Positions 22,196 through 34,980 of a stretch of DNA of 64,000 nucleotides are shown one piece after another. The notes beneath the pieces are model-generated. The model did not search any database and was not told where the DNA came from. It saw only the letters and a list, made by a program, of their open reading frames with translations. Position numbers and translations under genes: made by a program. Every line of letters starts with the position of its first letter. Position 1 is the first letter of the stretch. Source of the DNA: Cryptomeria japonica (taxonomy: Eukaryota > Streptophyta > Pinopsida > Cupressales > Cupressaceae); NCBI RefSeq assembly GCF_030272615.1, contig NW_026729307.1:1-64000 (forward strand). Reading direction: 5' to 3'.

Positions 22196-23214
22196 ACATG
22201 AATCAGCTAGAGGCAGAGGTCGCTGAGACCTTTAAGGCTTGGCCTAGTTGTCTTCGGCTTCTGTCTAGTTTTTTGTAGGTTTCTTGCTGGTGTTGGGTTC
22301 CCTTTTTCTCTTTTTTCTCTCTTTTGGCAGCATTTTGCTTAATTGTTATGCTTTGCATGTTTTATCTTGGTGATTGACCTTTTGTAAAGGGTGTTGGGTC
22401 CCTTCAAAATCCCTTTTTATCATAATTAAAAATAGTTCTATTCAATAATGTTCATATGATCTTTGCTCAAGCATCATTACGATAATGATTATCATTATAG
22501 AATACATTATCCTCCAATTGAGGTTTGTTGGTGCCCTTGCCATCAATTTTTTTCATGAATGATGTCATTATCTCTTATATATTAGAAAATAAATGAAAAT
22601 AAAAAGTATCATAAAAACTCAAAGAAATTAAAATATTATGTCCCAAATTTTAATATAAATGAACATGATTTGTGTTCATTATAAATAATTAAAATATCTA
22701 ATTTAAGGTAATTTTGGCTGACAATCAAGAAAAATCTTGTAAATGAAAGAGAATTGAAAACTTTGAAAAAAAAAATTATATTTAGGTATAAGAATCGTAA
22801 AAAATAGCGACTAAAAATTCCTTGAAGGGAAGCAGTTATCCCTACTACGTGTAAACTAGAAAGCACAAGAATAGGTATTTATGCAAGAAAAGATCATGAA
22901 TGCCAAGTTGAATTAAAAATTATGTTCTCAATATTTAATTGAGATTGAACTCATAAACACATATCAAGTCCATGTGTTAGATTAGTTTCACATCTGAAAG
23001 ATTAAATCCACAATTAAAAAAAAATGTGATCAAAAGTGATACATAAGTCATTCATAAATTCTAAAACATATATCATACTTATAAATCAGCATTTAACATA
23101 TATCATTTATCGTATTTATTTATTTAGTCATTAGTTAAGATATGTTATATATTAAAAATATATATTTTGTATTGAAAAATGAAAATCAATATTTATTGAA
23201 TGAATAATATATTT

Positions 23215-23524
23215 TAATATTTAGTAGGTGAGTATAAAATGTGGTTGAGTGAGAGCATCAATATGATTGGTCATTGGTTGTAGATTGGACTCTCTTTAAT
23301 TAATATCTCTTAGAAGTCAATATCAATCAATTATATTATTTTTTATTTTATTTTTCTTTGAATGTCATATAAATTTTATCAAAATAATTGATATATTATA
23401 TAATTTATTTTTTATAATAAATAATATACTTTTGTCAAAAGATTGTAGTTTGAGTATAACTAATGAGAAAGATATTACGATGTTAAGAAAACTATAATAC
23501 ATGCCACATATAATTGATGAGAAA
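23215..23524. other. AT-rich spacer between X2 and U1 (unit 1)
   Basis: This is about 310 bases of very AT-rich sequence with no gene. It is not present between U2 and the sequence before it, nor after X1, where MIOX follows. The unit 2 copy is 47401-47710. Confidence 0.45.
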
Positions 23525-25215
23525 GATATAGGACAATCTAAAGTTGCACATGATAATTATTGTCTAAGTGAATAGCTAAAATCTATTCAAATAGTGGAGG
23601 GACCTAATGAAGACCAATACCCTTAAGTGGGAATTCTTATGCATGCATGACATGTATCTTAGGGAAGAAAAAAATCATGATTCAACCTCTATATTTGCAA
23701 GGTTGAGAATTATAGAGAGCTTGAAGATGCAATGGAAGTGGATAGTTTGCAAGTTGTATCTTAATGGTAGTCCATGAAGTAAATGATGAATTTCTATCAT
23801 ATTTAACAAGCAATGATAATCACGAGGAGAATAAAGAGTGTGTTCATAGGAAGTTGCAAAGAAGAGTAAATGACAGTGCCAAAGTAATGAAAGAAAAACA
23901 AAAGATAGGCTTCAATAACCCAGTTGTCCATACAATGATGGGAGAATAAGATTAGTTGAAAAGTAGGTTGTATAGAAGGATAAATTAGAAGACTCAAGGA
24001 TAAGGAAGACTCAATGAAATAACACATGTTATTTTTAAGCCGTAGATGAACTCCTATACCCTCACAAAGATTTTAACCATCTTTAGGTCACTTTTCACAT
24101 GGCCTATAGACGTGGAGAGTGGGTTAAGATAATTTGAGGATATTTATTGATTAGGTGCGTTAGTGGAGAACATCTTGGAGGAGGTTAGATGACTTGAATA
24201 GTTGAATGGGCAAATATAGGGGTAGTTTGAGAGGCTTTTGATCTACTTTGAAGGTTATCCAAGTATCTAGGAGCCAATATAACAAATAATAAGAATTGAA
24301 GAGGAAGAAAGGGCTAGCATTCATCATGTCCAACACTACCAAGGAACCTTTCTAGAATTCAAATCAAGGCTAAAGTTTTCTAGAACCATTTGAAAGAAAT
24401 TTGACCAGGTCATAAAAACATGACACTTGTCTTTTAGTCATTTGATCCTTGTTACAAGTTGTAAGGAGTGTTTCTAAAGCTAAAAAGAAACATCTACCTT
24501 TAGCTTTTAGTTATTCTTGCATTTTTCTATAACATTAGAGCCCTCTAAAGCTCTTTAGCATTAACAAAGTCTTGAAACTCAAGAAATTAGTCACTTCGTG
24601 ACTGAAAAATCATTGTGATTTCAGCTTTTAGAGCAATTTAAATACTTTAGAATACATGCTATTGTATCAACACATTTTTAGAAATAATAATGTTTAGTTT
24701 TTCTTTCTCAATAGCTATCTTATTTTGTACAACTTTATGACTTTATACGATTTTGTTGTAAATCCTAAAACGTTTGTCTCATTTAGTATCTTTAAAAGAG
24801 AAAGTAAATGTATTGGTGGCAGTGCAGGTTGCAAGTTGTGAGATGAGTCAAAATTAGTTTTAGTTGTGAGAAAATATTTTTTCCTACTTAAACTATGAAA
24901 TCAATCCTTCTTACAAAACACTTTGGCATTAGTATCTAGAAACATATGAGTTGTGTGATAAAAAGGCTGATCATTGTAGCAATTATGTGCTAGAAGATAG
25001 TAGTACATGTTATATAACATCTAGTGCATCACCATTATAGTTGTAGGTTCATCCTTTTAAACATTTATGTCATTTTAGAGTTTTCTTCTCCTTTTTCATC
25101 AAGAATCATCAGTTTAGAGGTAATTCTTAGGTAATTAAGTATAGAAACCAATCTTCTCTAAAGGTTGATCTCTACCATCAGAGCACATACTCTAAGAGGT
25201 CATCCCATGTGCCAA
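23525..25215. repeat. Block U1, right part of internal duplication (unit 1)
   Basis: This is the counterpart of U2 and it leads into X1 of unit 2. The open stretch 23764-23949 (61 codons, MVVHEVNDEFLSYLTSND) is longer than in U2 because the U2 TGA is absent. No function is recognised. Confidence 0.75.
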
Positions 25216-25243
25216 TTGATAGTTAAGAGATTAAATAGGGCAC

Positions 25244-25641
25244 AACTTTGTTGATCTAACAGTTCTATTCAATATGGGGTGACCAAGAGAAATCCAGGGT
25301 CGGGTAGGTGTGGGAGAGTGATAAGGGATGAGAATGGAAGATTCTTAGTAGCGATGGCATTCCCTTTGGGCAACTAGACCAACCAACTTGTTGAATCCAT
25401 TGGGGCCTATCAAAAATTGTTGCTTTCCTATTAAATTAATGGTAAAGATGTTTGAATTGAAGGGGATTCGAACAATATCATCCAATATCCTAAGGGTAAC
25501 AATAAGGCCTCACGGATTGATTTATCGAAAGAGATAATCCTCTCCTTTGATAAACATTTTATATCCCATGCTTATAGGGAAGCTAACAACGTGACATAAT
25601 TTTTTGCCAACAAAGGTGTGACAACCAATGGGAGGATGACA
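25244..25641 (+). pseudogene. RNase H domain remnant (X1, unit 2)
   Basis: It has the same defects as the unit 1 copy (extra bases before the Gly, stop after PLGN, 18-base deletion, stop near the end). It carries several private substitutions, for example near 25317 and 25431, at sites where units 1 and 3 agree. Confidence 0.6.
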
Positions 25642-25916
25642 TATAACATAGAGGACAACCTGGAGGATGATGTCAAAGATCTCCTTCGATATGATAGCTC
25701 ACATGGGATATGTGGTGGCTCTACATCAGATTTTTATTTTCAAGGATGGGAAAAACAATTATTACTAATCATGGGCGATATTGTGGCGAGGCTAGAGGCA
25801 GATTGCTTCATTATTGCTTGCACGCTTTCTAGGTCTTTAGTGAGCTCTTCTGGATTTTACTCTGCCTGTAAATTCTGATTAACCATTCTAAACCTGAGAA
25901 CTTTGCAAATGCTAAA

Positions 25917-27523
25917 ATGCGTGGTGATGGGCATCACGCTAAGCCTATAGATTGTGAAGGCCTAAGGGCCAATGAAACTATCTAAGGGCCAACGAAACTA
26001 TCTAGAGGATTCTAGAAAAGGGGGAGCTTACACCCTATATAAAAAAGTTACATGGAGGGGATCCTAAAGTGTCTAGGATTTTCGCCAGAGGATGGAAAGA
26101 TGGAAAACTTACCCTATTTGGAAGGGTTGCGGTGGTGGAAAAGAACCTTATTGCAGATATTGTTGGGCTCCTTGTGAAGGGTTTCAAATTTTATAGAGAC
26201 AGAAAATACTCAGACCCGACGGTGAAGAAATTCCCCAAAAATAACAAAGAAAGGAAATTGTTGGTGAAGAAAAAAAAAGTTGCTACGATGTGGATATCAT
26301 TAAACCGATTTGGAGGGATTTTCTGAAGTTTTTAATGGAATACATTACCATGGACGGTCAGTAATCGCAGGTTTTTGAACATCATTTTATTCTTCTTAAT
26401 CACTTAGACACCAGGTTAGGGTATCTTTTCCTTTCTATCTTATGTCCTCCCTCAATGCTAGCCTTTCTGAGCATAGAGATAATCATAGTGCTAACCCTAT
26501 CCTTCATGAGGATCTTTAGGTTCTTAATTATGAACATTTTAAGGCAGTTTCTGTTGAACCTAATTCTCCCCTCATTTCTATTTCAGAGGATGTGGAGTTG
26601 GAAACGCATAGTTCTAATGATGCCAAGAGGAACATGGACATGGAGGATGAGTGCCCTATTCCCCCTGTGAAAAAACCGAAGGTTGTTCCCCCTCATACTA
26701 GGAAAGGAAATAAAATTGACTTAGATTTGGACCCCTCCCCTGCCTCTGGTGCCAAGATTTCCCCTAATAAGATGAAAGACCATCGTCTGCCTAAGGGCAA
26801 GGCTCTTGACTTAAAGGAACATTCGCCTATGCATGATTCTCAAGCTCCCCGGTCTCCCTTGCATTCGTTCAACTCTTACCCTTAGATACGGATAGGGAGA
26901 GTAGACCCCGGTTCTCCAACCAACTCAACCTAGACTCTCCCGTGTTGAATATGGACCAAGAGTTCCCCACTGATATCTTGGATATTGCTAGAAACGGGGT
27001 GGTGGATTCTTTCCAGATAATGAAGTGGTCTTTCCATGAGATCAAGAATATCAATATAAAATAGAGGGCCATTAGTAAAAAAGTGGAAAGGCTAGAAACC
27101 AGTGGTGAGGACTTTCATTTTAGACAGGATTCCAAGGGTAAAGAGCTTTGCATGAAAGAGAAAAATATTTTAGTTATTGATTGTCTCACTAAAACTGTTG
27201 AAGCCCTTGACAACTTGAAAAAGGACTATGAGAGTAAGATTGCAGTCATGGAGAAGAAGATTAAAGGTATTTAAGAATCTCTCCACTCCATTATGTCCCA
27301 TAGTCATAGTGTTATCAATACCATCATTGATAGCATGAATACCATGGTTATGACTATGGAAAAGGGATATCAAAGCAACTTAGTTGTGGAGCTGGACTTG
27401 AAAAAGGAAAAAGGAAATGATGAGTCAGAGGGTCCAAGCAAGAGAACGCAGGCCAATTTGAAGAGGAAAGTTGAAAAAACCTTGTAGGAGATTCATGAAT
27501 TCAAAAAAGTAGCTCAAAATTAA
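25917..27523 (+). pseudogene. Gag-like retroelement protein remnant (X1, unit 2)
   Basis: It is colinear with 1735-3339. Open pieces are 26069-26326, 26592-26885 (97 codons with VKKPKVVPPHTRKGN and the DLDLDPSPASG linker), 27083-27274 and 27293-27487 (coiled-coil-like tail). The linker piece is one base more complete than in unit 1. It is still broken by stops. Confidence 0.55.
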
Positions 27524-28690
27524 ACATGAATCAGCTGGAGGCAGAGGTCGCCGAGACCCTTAAGTCTTTGGCCTAGTTGTTTTTCGGCTTCTGTCTGGTT
27601 TTGGGCTGCCTTTTTCTCGGTTTTCTCTCTTTTGGCAGCATTTTGCTTAATTGTTATGCTTTGCATGTTTTATCTTGGTGATTGACCTTTTGTAAAGGGT
27701 GTTGGGTCCCTTCAAAAACCTGTTTTTACCGTAATTAAAAATAGTTCTATTCAATAATGTTCATATGATCCTTTTGCTCAAGCATCATCACCATAATGAT
27801 TATCATTATAGAAGACATTATCCTCCAATTGAGGTTTTTTGGTGCCCTCACCATCAATTGTTTTCAGGAATGATGCCATTATCTCTTATATATTAGAAAA
27901 TAAATTAAAATATAAAAGTATCATAAAGACTAAAAGAAATTAAAATATTATGTCCCAAATTTTAATATAAATGAACATGATTTGTGTTCATTATAAATAA
28001 TTAAAATATCTAATTTAAGGTAATTTTGTCTGACAATCAAGAAAAATCTTGTAAATGAAAGGGAATTGAAAACTTTGAAAAAAAAAACAACTATATTTAG
28101 GTATAGGAATCTTAAAAAATAACCAGTAAAATTTCCTTGAAGGGAAGCATATATCCCTACTATGTGTAAACTAGAAACCACAAGAATAGGTATTCATGCA
28201 AGAAAAGGTCATGAACACCAAGTTGAATTAAAAATGATGTTCTCAATATTTAATTGAGATTGAACTCATAGACACATATCAAGTACATGTGTTAGATTAG
28301 TATCACATTTGAAAGATCAAATCCACAATTAAAAAAAAAAAGTGATACATAAGTCATTTATCAATTCTAAAACATATATCATACTTATAAATCAGCATTT
28401 AACATATATCATTTATCTTAGTTCTTTATTTAGTCATTACTTAAGATATGCTATATATTAAAAAAAAAAAATTTGTTTTGAAAAATGAAAATCAATATTT
28501 ATTGAATGAATAATATTTTAAAATCATGACATAAAATGTTGTCTTATGGGTCTGCTGGCTACAAAGAGAGGATTAAAATACAGGTAGCAATAATTATTGG
28601 AGAAGCTTAAACAACTTTTTAGTGAGAAGCACTGGAGTGATTTTGAAAATGGAGGTGCACCAACTTTTTTATATATCAACGTTCTGCTGA

Positions 28691-31019
28691 TTACCACCTC
28701 AACTTCTCTGGAAAGTACTGCCAAAAAAAAATACACAAGGGCTTAGACAAGATTACATCACATCAAACTTTAAAAAAAAATGCAATTTGATTTGATTTGA
28801 TTTGGGCGAATAGTGAACCTTGTGAATGAGAGATTGATAATACGGTTTTAATTTCTCCACATCAGTACGAACTGTACTTTTGCTGTAAAGATCATATTTG
28901 CTGCACATTCAATTATTTGGTTAGTAACGCAAGACTCTAGCCCTAGAGCTGCAAAATAAAACGCAGGTATAACTTTACATACTTGAACTCCTGCAACCAT
29001 GGAAGCATTTGGCGGTCCAAATCATTCATGAAGTGCATGTAGGCACCTTCTTGATGCATCACTGCCATTTCCATTGCCACCACAATTTAATGAATATGTT
29101 TAATCTATGTATGCATACCATATCACAGTGGGGGAATGAGAGCTCACCATAGAATGAATGGTAATGTATTATGAAATAGGCCTGTGGAGGTAGTGTCGAT
29201 TTGTTTTCTTTCATCACCTTCAAGTTCAAGAGACAAACACTTATTAATGAGAGTAATCACTGACAGATTTTTTTTTAATAAGATCTATTTATTAGTGTGA
29301 TTACAGCTGAGCCATTTAAACAAATCAAAGCTTGGAATGTGCTCCGCAGCATTATTATATTAATTACCTGATACATGTACTCGTCATGTCCCCATGACAT
29401 AAAAAGCTTTTCAAATCCGCATCCCTCTTGATAGATTCCTGTGCCAGTATTGTATTTGGGATCCCAAGTGTCCGGATTGTTGAGGAACATCTGCATGTTT
29501 TGTCCACTTTAATCAAACTTATTATAGAGCAACTTAGAAAATTTATGATCTCATGATTTTTTTGGATTTACGTTTTTTAAGAAAGAGGTAAATGCTTTTG
29601 ATCTGGAGTTTCTGAAGCCATAAATGGGAACCTCAATCTAACATATACACTCAACAATAATACCCAAATAAAAATTGAATCTTAAGAACATGACAAACAC
29701 CACCGCAATTAAACCATCACACATACTTGAATTTAACTGTTTCATTTCTATATGAAAACAAGTTTTTTTTTGTGATCATAAATAATTTATAAATCATGAT
29801 TATGAAGAAATTCTTCACAATTGCTTTATAAGTCATCCCATAGTTTGGTGCAATGCTCATAATTATGAGCATTTCGATATTATTTAGTACCTGGTGATGT
29901 ACAATAGATTTATCGAATGGACATCCGACTGGAAATGTATCGCCTGCTCAAGGCAAATATGATATTATTAGTTTTAACAATGTAACCCAAAGTTCATTTC
30001 AGAACAATATAACTATTCTAGTTTATGCACAGTAAAGCTTGAAGGTTAAATGGAGTGAAAACATACCGACCACAGCCCATTGAGGTGACTGGCCAAATTT
30101 GGGATGAAGCAAAACCTTGCCCAAGTCTGCATTATATTTCCAAATCATCACAAGTAGAGGGAAGATTAGAAGAAAATAACAAGACCAAAAATGCAGTGAA
30201 AAGTATTACCCACCATGAATAAAGGCAGTGAGATGAAACCAGTCTTGGTCAGGATAATCTTTTCTAATGGCTTCTGCAGTTTGCAGGAGGTGCTCGATCT
30301 GAGGCACATCCAGATCGGGGTCACTCTCATCCACGATGTCATTCAATAACTCTGCGCATTCCCAGATACCCATCTCTCCTTTATTGAAGCACAGATGCTT
30401 TTCTCTCATTCTCTGCACCTGTAACAATGTAATATCATTCATACACATTCACTGCTTTCCTTCCGTAGAAGCTTTTCATTACCCATATCCAATCAAAGTT
30501 TAAAAAAAAAACTTATATTAATGGAATTTTGGCAGTCGTTGATATCAATATAATGAGATTCTTAGGTTTTGATTGTGTGAGAATTTTAATATCAATGTTT
30601 CAGATCATATTTGAATTAAAGAATGATGAATAATTCTTTCAAAAGCATAACAAATTGATGATTCATAGAAGTAAGATGTTTAATTTTCTCTCTTCTTTGA
30701 TTCATCCTAATGATATATTATGCAGTATGATCCAAAACATTGATATAAAAGTATTTACCGATTCAAATGTCTGATAGGCATGATTTTTACGGTAAGTCTC
30801 TTCAACAACTGACTTCCGTTCACCTTCTGTATAATAAGACCTACAATACAATAATCATTTTATAAATCTCTTCAAAACCTGACGATTAAATACATGAAAA
30901 GAAGAAAAAGTTCACCTGAAATCTTTGTCAAATGCATTCGATTCAGGAACCACAAAGCCAAGCTCTTGTCCTCCTTCATCGCAATGGTGGCTATGCACAG
31001 GTAGTATTGGCATCTCCAT
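28691..31019 (-). CDS. MIOX: Myo-inositol oxygenase, copy 2 (10 exons, 294 aa)
   Basis: This is a second intact MIOX with the same ten exons and GT-AG borders: 30916-31019, 30759-30840, 30214-30418, 30067-30126, 29891-29943, 29368-29490, 29148-29217, 28983-29061, 28819-28900 and 28691-28717. The only coding change I see against copy 1 is Gly31 to Asp (GGC to GAC) just before KDFR, outside the catalytic motifs. All six iron ligands (H105, H130, D131, H203, H229, D262) are kept. Introns differ from copy 1 by a two-base insertion between exons 5 and 6 and a few substitutions. The sequence upstream is nearly identical to copy 1, so similar expression is expected if the copy is real. Confidence 0.92.
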
Positions 31020-31754
31020 CTTGTCTGAACTAAACAAAAATATTGCCTACTAAGGCTATGGTTACGTTCAACTTTCAAGCTCAACTCAATCGCAAAGAAA
31101 TTGCAAGATGAGAGTGAAAAAAAAGCTGGCGGTTGCTTCCATTATGGTGTACGTGGGTAACTTATAGATCGATTATGCACACGTTTTTTTTGAAAAGCCA
31201 TTGCATTCCTTATTTTATTGAACTTCTTTTTTGATTATCTTCCAACTTATTCAACTTATCACAGTTTGACTGTTTACGTGTCAATTAGATAATGAAGGAA
31301 TCTAACTGTGGCAGCCGTGGGATAAGAGGGGACAAATCTAGTGATAAGATAAGGTTGCCATGGCAGAGCATATTTTGAATACGGATGCCACGCATATTTC
31401 TGGAATAAAAAAAGAAAAACCAGAGAAATGAGAGGAATTAGTGAGTAAAGAGTATTACAATGTGTAGGTATTGTCTTCCAACTCTCTCATAAGCCAGCCG
31501 CCTACGTAGATTATACATGTTATATTCAAACAAGCAATTTCAAAATCACTCAACTCACATCAGTGTTAGGTAGTTTTCCACCTCGAACAACATGTGGCGC
31601 TTTAGATGATTATTGTTTAAGGTCTTTCAATACAAATCCAAATCTTGAACAAGGATGCAAAGCGTCAAGTTCCTGCCATTAGAAGAATGAGAGTAATGGA
31701 TAGAGAAAAAGAGGAAGAGATAGCTACATATAGATATAGATGGAGAAATAAAGC

Positions 31755-32262
31755 TATTCAAATAAACTTTTATTTATAAATCAAAAGTGAATTAACTTTC
31801 ATTTAAAAAATTAATTCAGTTATAAAATATATTCACTTTTGAACTAAAATAAACTTCATAATAAGTATAATAATAAACTTTATAAATAAGTATAGCATTA
31901 TTATTATAATAACTACAACATTATTATATTAAGAATTAAACAAATTCTCATTATAAGTATAAAATATGTAATAATAAAGTTATATTTTTAATTATATATA
32001 TAATAAAATTAATTTATAATTATTACTAAAAATTTGTAAAGTTTATTGGATTGGAAATGGTGTTAGTGTGAGAGTTATGGTTTGGTTAGAGTTATAATTC
32101 AAAAATTCAAAAGTGAATAAACTTTCACTTATAAAGTTTATTCAATTATAAAATTTATTCACTTATGAATAAATTTGATAAGTGAAACTTTATTCACTTT
32201 GAATTAAAATAATCTTTAATAAGTATCACATTTTATACTTATAATATGTATAACATTATTTT
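31755..32262. repeat. AT-rich fold-back repeats (unit 2)
   Basis: This is a copy of 7568-8075 with a few substitutions and the same two fold-back segments. Confidence 0.5.
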
Positions 32263-32367
32263 CCAATTCTTTTGTATATTTTCAATAATAAAAAAATATA
32301 ACATTATTATTATAAAATAAGTAATAATAATGTTAGTTTTAAAATTAGGGTTAGGGTTAGGTATACA

Positions 32368-32532
32368 ACTAGCTTATATATATTTAATAATATATATAGA
32401 ATAAGCCGAGAGATATCCTTCTAGAGGCGCCTATTTTTTTATTAATTTATCAACATTAAATGGCAATAGGTGCCTCAAGAAGAATATCTCTCAGCTTATT
32501 CTATATATATTATTAAATATATATAAGCTAGT
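32368..32532. mobile_element. 165-bp hairpin (fold-back/MITE-like) element, unit 2
   Basis: This is the same hairpin as 8181-8345. One right-arm base differs (CTCAAG where units 1 and 3 have CTCGAG, about 32477), adding one mismatch to the stem. Confidence 0.75.
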
Positions 32533-32616
32533 AGCAATCGCAGCATGAATTGAAAGACATGACATAAATTAATTTCAAATTATATATTGTTGTATAGTTG
32601 TATATTTTGTATTGGT

Positions 32617-33487
32617 ACAGTGTTAGATTTAGGATTCCATTTGGTTCAATTCTAGATTTATAATTATAGTTAGGATTGGAATCAAAATAGTCGGCCTAAT
32701 TCAATAAGGATTAGGGTTCATTATGGTTTACTATTAGGGTTAGGATTTGATTTAGTTTAAAATAGTAGGCCTAATTCAATAAGGAATAGGGTTCATTTTT
32801 TCTTGCTATTAGGGTTAGAGTTATGGTTGTAGTTAGGGTTTACATCATTGTTAAGGTTAGGTTAATGGTCAGGGTTTTGAATTTACATCATGTTTAGTGT
32901 TACGGTTAGCGTTAAGATTATGATTACGGTAGGATTTAGGTTATGGTTAGATTATGTGTAGGGTTATGGTTTATATCATAGGACTATGATTAGGGTTAGG
33001 ATTATAGTTAGGGTTTACATCATTATTAGGGTTAGGTTAATGATTAGGGTTTGGATTTACTTCATGATTAGGATTAGGGATAGGGTTAAGATTGTGGTTA
33101 GGCTTTGGATTTATCATTATGGTGAGGATTATGTCTAGGGTTAAGGTCAGAGTTAGGGTTAAAATTCTAATCTTAATCTTAATTTTAATTGTATTTGTTT
33201 TTTTAATTCTAATTATAACTCTTATTTTAGTTGTAATCATAATCTTAATTCTAATATTAACTATGTAATGATTATCTTAATCATAATTTTATTTCTAACA
33301 TGAACCCTAGTTTCAATCTTAACCAAACCCTTGATTTTGATACTACTTCTAAACATAACCCTTATTCTAAGATTAATTCTATTTTAGTTCTAGTCCTGGT
33401 CCTAGCCCTAACTTTATTCTAACCTTCATCCTAATCCATAATTATTATCCTATCCTAATTCTAACCTTAAATCCAACCCGGTCTAAT
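32617..33487. repeat. Degenerate telomere-like repeats with strand switch, unit 2
   Basis: This is a copy of 8430-9300 with the same flip from AGGGTT-rich to CCCTAA-rich near 33172. One T fewer in a T run near 33200 accounts for the change in offset. Confidence 0.65.
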
Positions 33488-33945
33488 AATTGTATCTAAA
33501 TGTAAGTAATAACAAGTGGGCATGCCTAATATCAATTTTATATTATAAATATATACTAATGATAAAATTTTATATGATTTGTTGGTTTTGTAAAATTAAA
33601 AGTATTTACCACAGAGTGAAAGTAGAGTGTATATTAACCATAGGTTAATTTAACTTGGCTAAAGATATTATAAATATTTGATATTGTATTTAAACCATAA
33701 TATTAATTTTAAATTACAAAAATGTAATAATGATAAAACTTTAAATTTATTTTTTTGATTTAAAAAGAAGCGTTAACATGGGCGCCTACCCTTTAACATA
33801 GTCATGGACCAGCCAAAGCACACCAACAACAAAAAGTTAAACTAGATGAAAGTTCAGCAAGAAATTAACAGACAAGAGTTTAGCAGTAATTTAAACGGCA
33901 GGGGCATACCCCGATAATAAAAAAACACCAGAAAAACAAGTCCTA

Positions 33946-34980
33946 AGATCTAAGGGGCCGGTTTACCCTACGCAAAGGGTATGCAACTCACCCACTTAAT
34001 TAGGGTTTGAGGGTTCTATGTTCTCATCTTCCTTGAAGTCCCTATCCTTGTCCATTTTCTTTTTTTCTTGTTTTTGTCGATTTTTCATTCTTTACCAACG
34101 CCTTCCAAGATACTTGAATCATTTTTGTAGGCTTCGCAGTTAGAGGGAAAACTAGTACCTTGCTCCAAATCCTCAATGATATTGTCCAGGGTCACTTTCA
34201 CCTGATTATCATTAGCTTGTGAGGCATGGGGTCCCAAAGAGAGGCCGAGGTCTTCCAAATCAGCACTATTAATGCTGACAACGATATTCACTTCGCTTAT
34301 GGGGTCTTTTTTCAATTTTCCCCTCGTCACCCTCATCAAGATCTTCTTGAACAGTATTAGTGTGGGTTTCGCCTCTCTTTTCAATGGAGCCCTTAAAATC
34401 TACCTTATGAGACCTCCATCTTCCAACTATGTCATCAACAAGGTATTCCTCTTCTGACTCTCCAGAACTAGAATTATCAATGATAATTCTTTTGCGTTTC
34501 CCAGTTTTACCTTTTCCTTTAGAGCCAAAGTGGTTCTTGTCCAACCCAGAGGAAGGGGGAGGGCAAGTGGGAGTGCTCAACTTAGTAATGGTAATAGAGG
34601 AGGAAGGCATCGTAGGGGAAGAAAATAACTCATTGGAAAGTTGAAAGAACCTGAGCGGGGTAAAACCAGTGGCAAACGTTGTCAAAGAGTGGGAGGTGAG
34701 AAAAGGGAGCTGAACAAGCATGATGTTTTGTGCGGGGGGCCAGAGAGTGGAAAGATAATCGTAAAGCCTGTAAATTAAGACCTGGTGGAGGGGAATTGGA
34801 GGTTTACCTTCATTCTTGGGGTCGAGGGCATCCTTAATATAACTCTCCATAGAATGGAGTGGGTAGAAGGGAAAACAAAGAAAGTCATAGTTCCTAAAAT
34901 GGTTTAGCAGAGGCAAGTGATAATAGTACGTAAAAAATATAATGACGTCCCTCCAAAGTCAAATTAGGCTTTGGTATAAG
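33946..34980 (-). pseudogene. Gag-like retroelement remnant B2 (unit 2)
   Basis: This is a copy of B1 with open stretches at 34916-34269 (215 codons) and 34384-34085 (99 codons), and the same frameshift between them. It reads KNHFGSKG where B1 reads KKHSGSKG and B3 reads KNHSGSKG, a handy marker to tell units apart. Confidence 0.6.

Larger units (their letters stand above)
19894..23214 (+). mobile_element. Block X2, decayed retroelement segment (unit 1)
   Basis: This is a second, diverged copy of block X1 in the same orientation, about 5.32 kb before the X1 of unit 2. It contains the RNase H remnant (19922-20335), the gag-like remnant (20608-22195), the T-rich 3' region and the AT-rich tail. 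The 14-mer AGTTCTATTCAATA lies at 19937-19950 and 22434-22447. Unlike X1 it is not followed by MIOX. Confidence 0.6.
1034..25215. repeat. Tandem repeat unit 1 (24,182 bp)
   Basis: This is the first complete unit of the long tandem array, starting at the TTGATA that opens block X1. The same order of elements recurs in unit 2. The offset to unit 2 grows stepwise from 24,182 near 1.4 kb to 24,183, 24,184, 24,185 and 24,187 by 6 kb, then falls to 24,186 near 9 kb and stays constant to the end. All net indels are thus in the left 10 kb. Substitutions are also denser on the left. It holds one MIOX gene. Confidence 0.95.
25216..28517 (+). mobile_element. Block X1, decayed retroelement segment (unit 2)
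   Basis: This is the copy of the unit 1 block at 1034-4332, with the RNase H remnant at 25244-25641 and the gag-like remnant at 25917-27523. Here the A run near 26670 has the extra base, so the 97-codon stretch 26592-26885 stays open where unit 1 is frameshifted. Confidence 0.6.

Noticed and set aside
1034-25215. Intact LTR retrotransposon
   Set aside because: I looked for paired LTRs, a primer binding site, reverse transcriptase and integrase motifs and found none. The only long direct repeats are the U-X blocks, which are not LTR-like.
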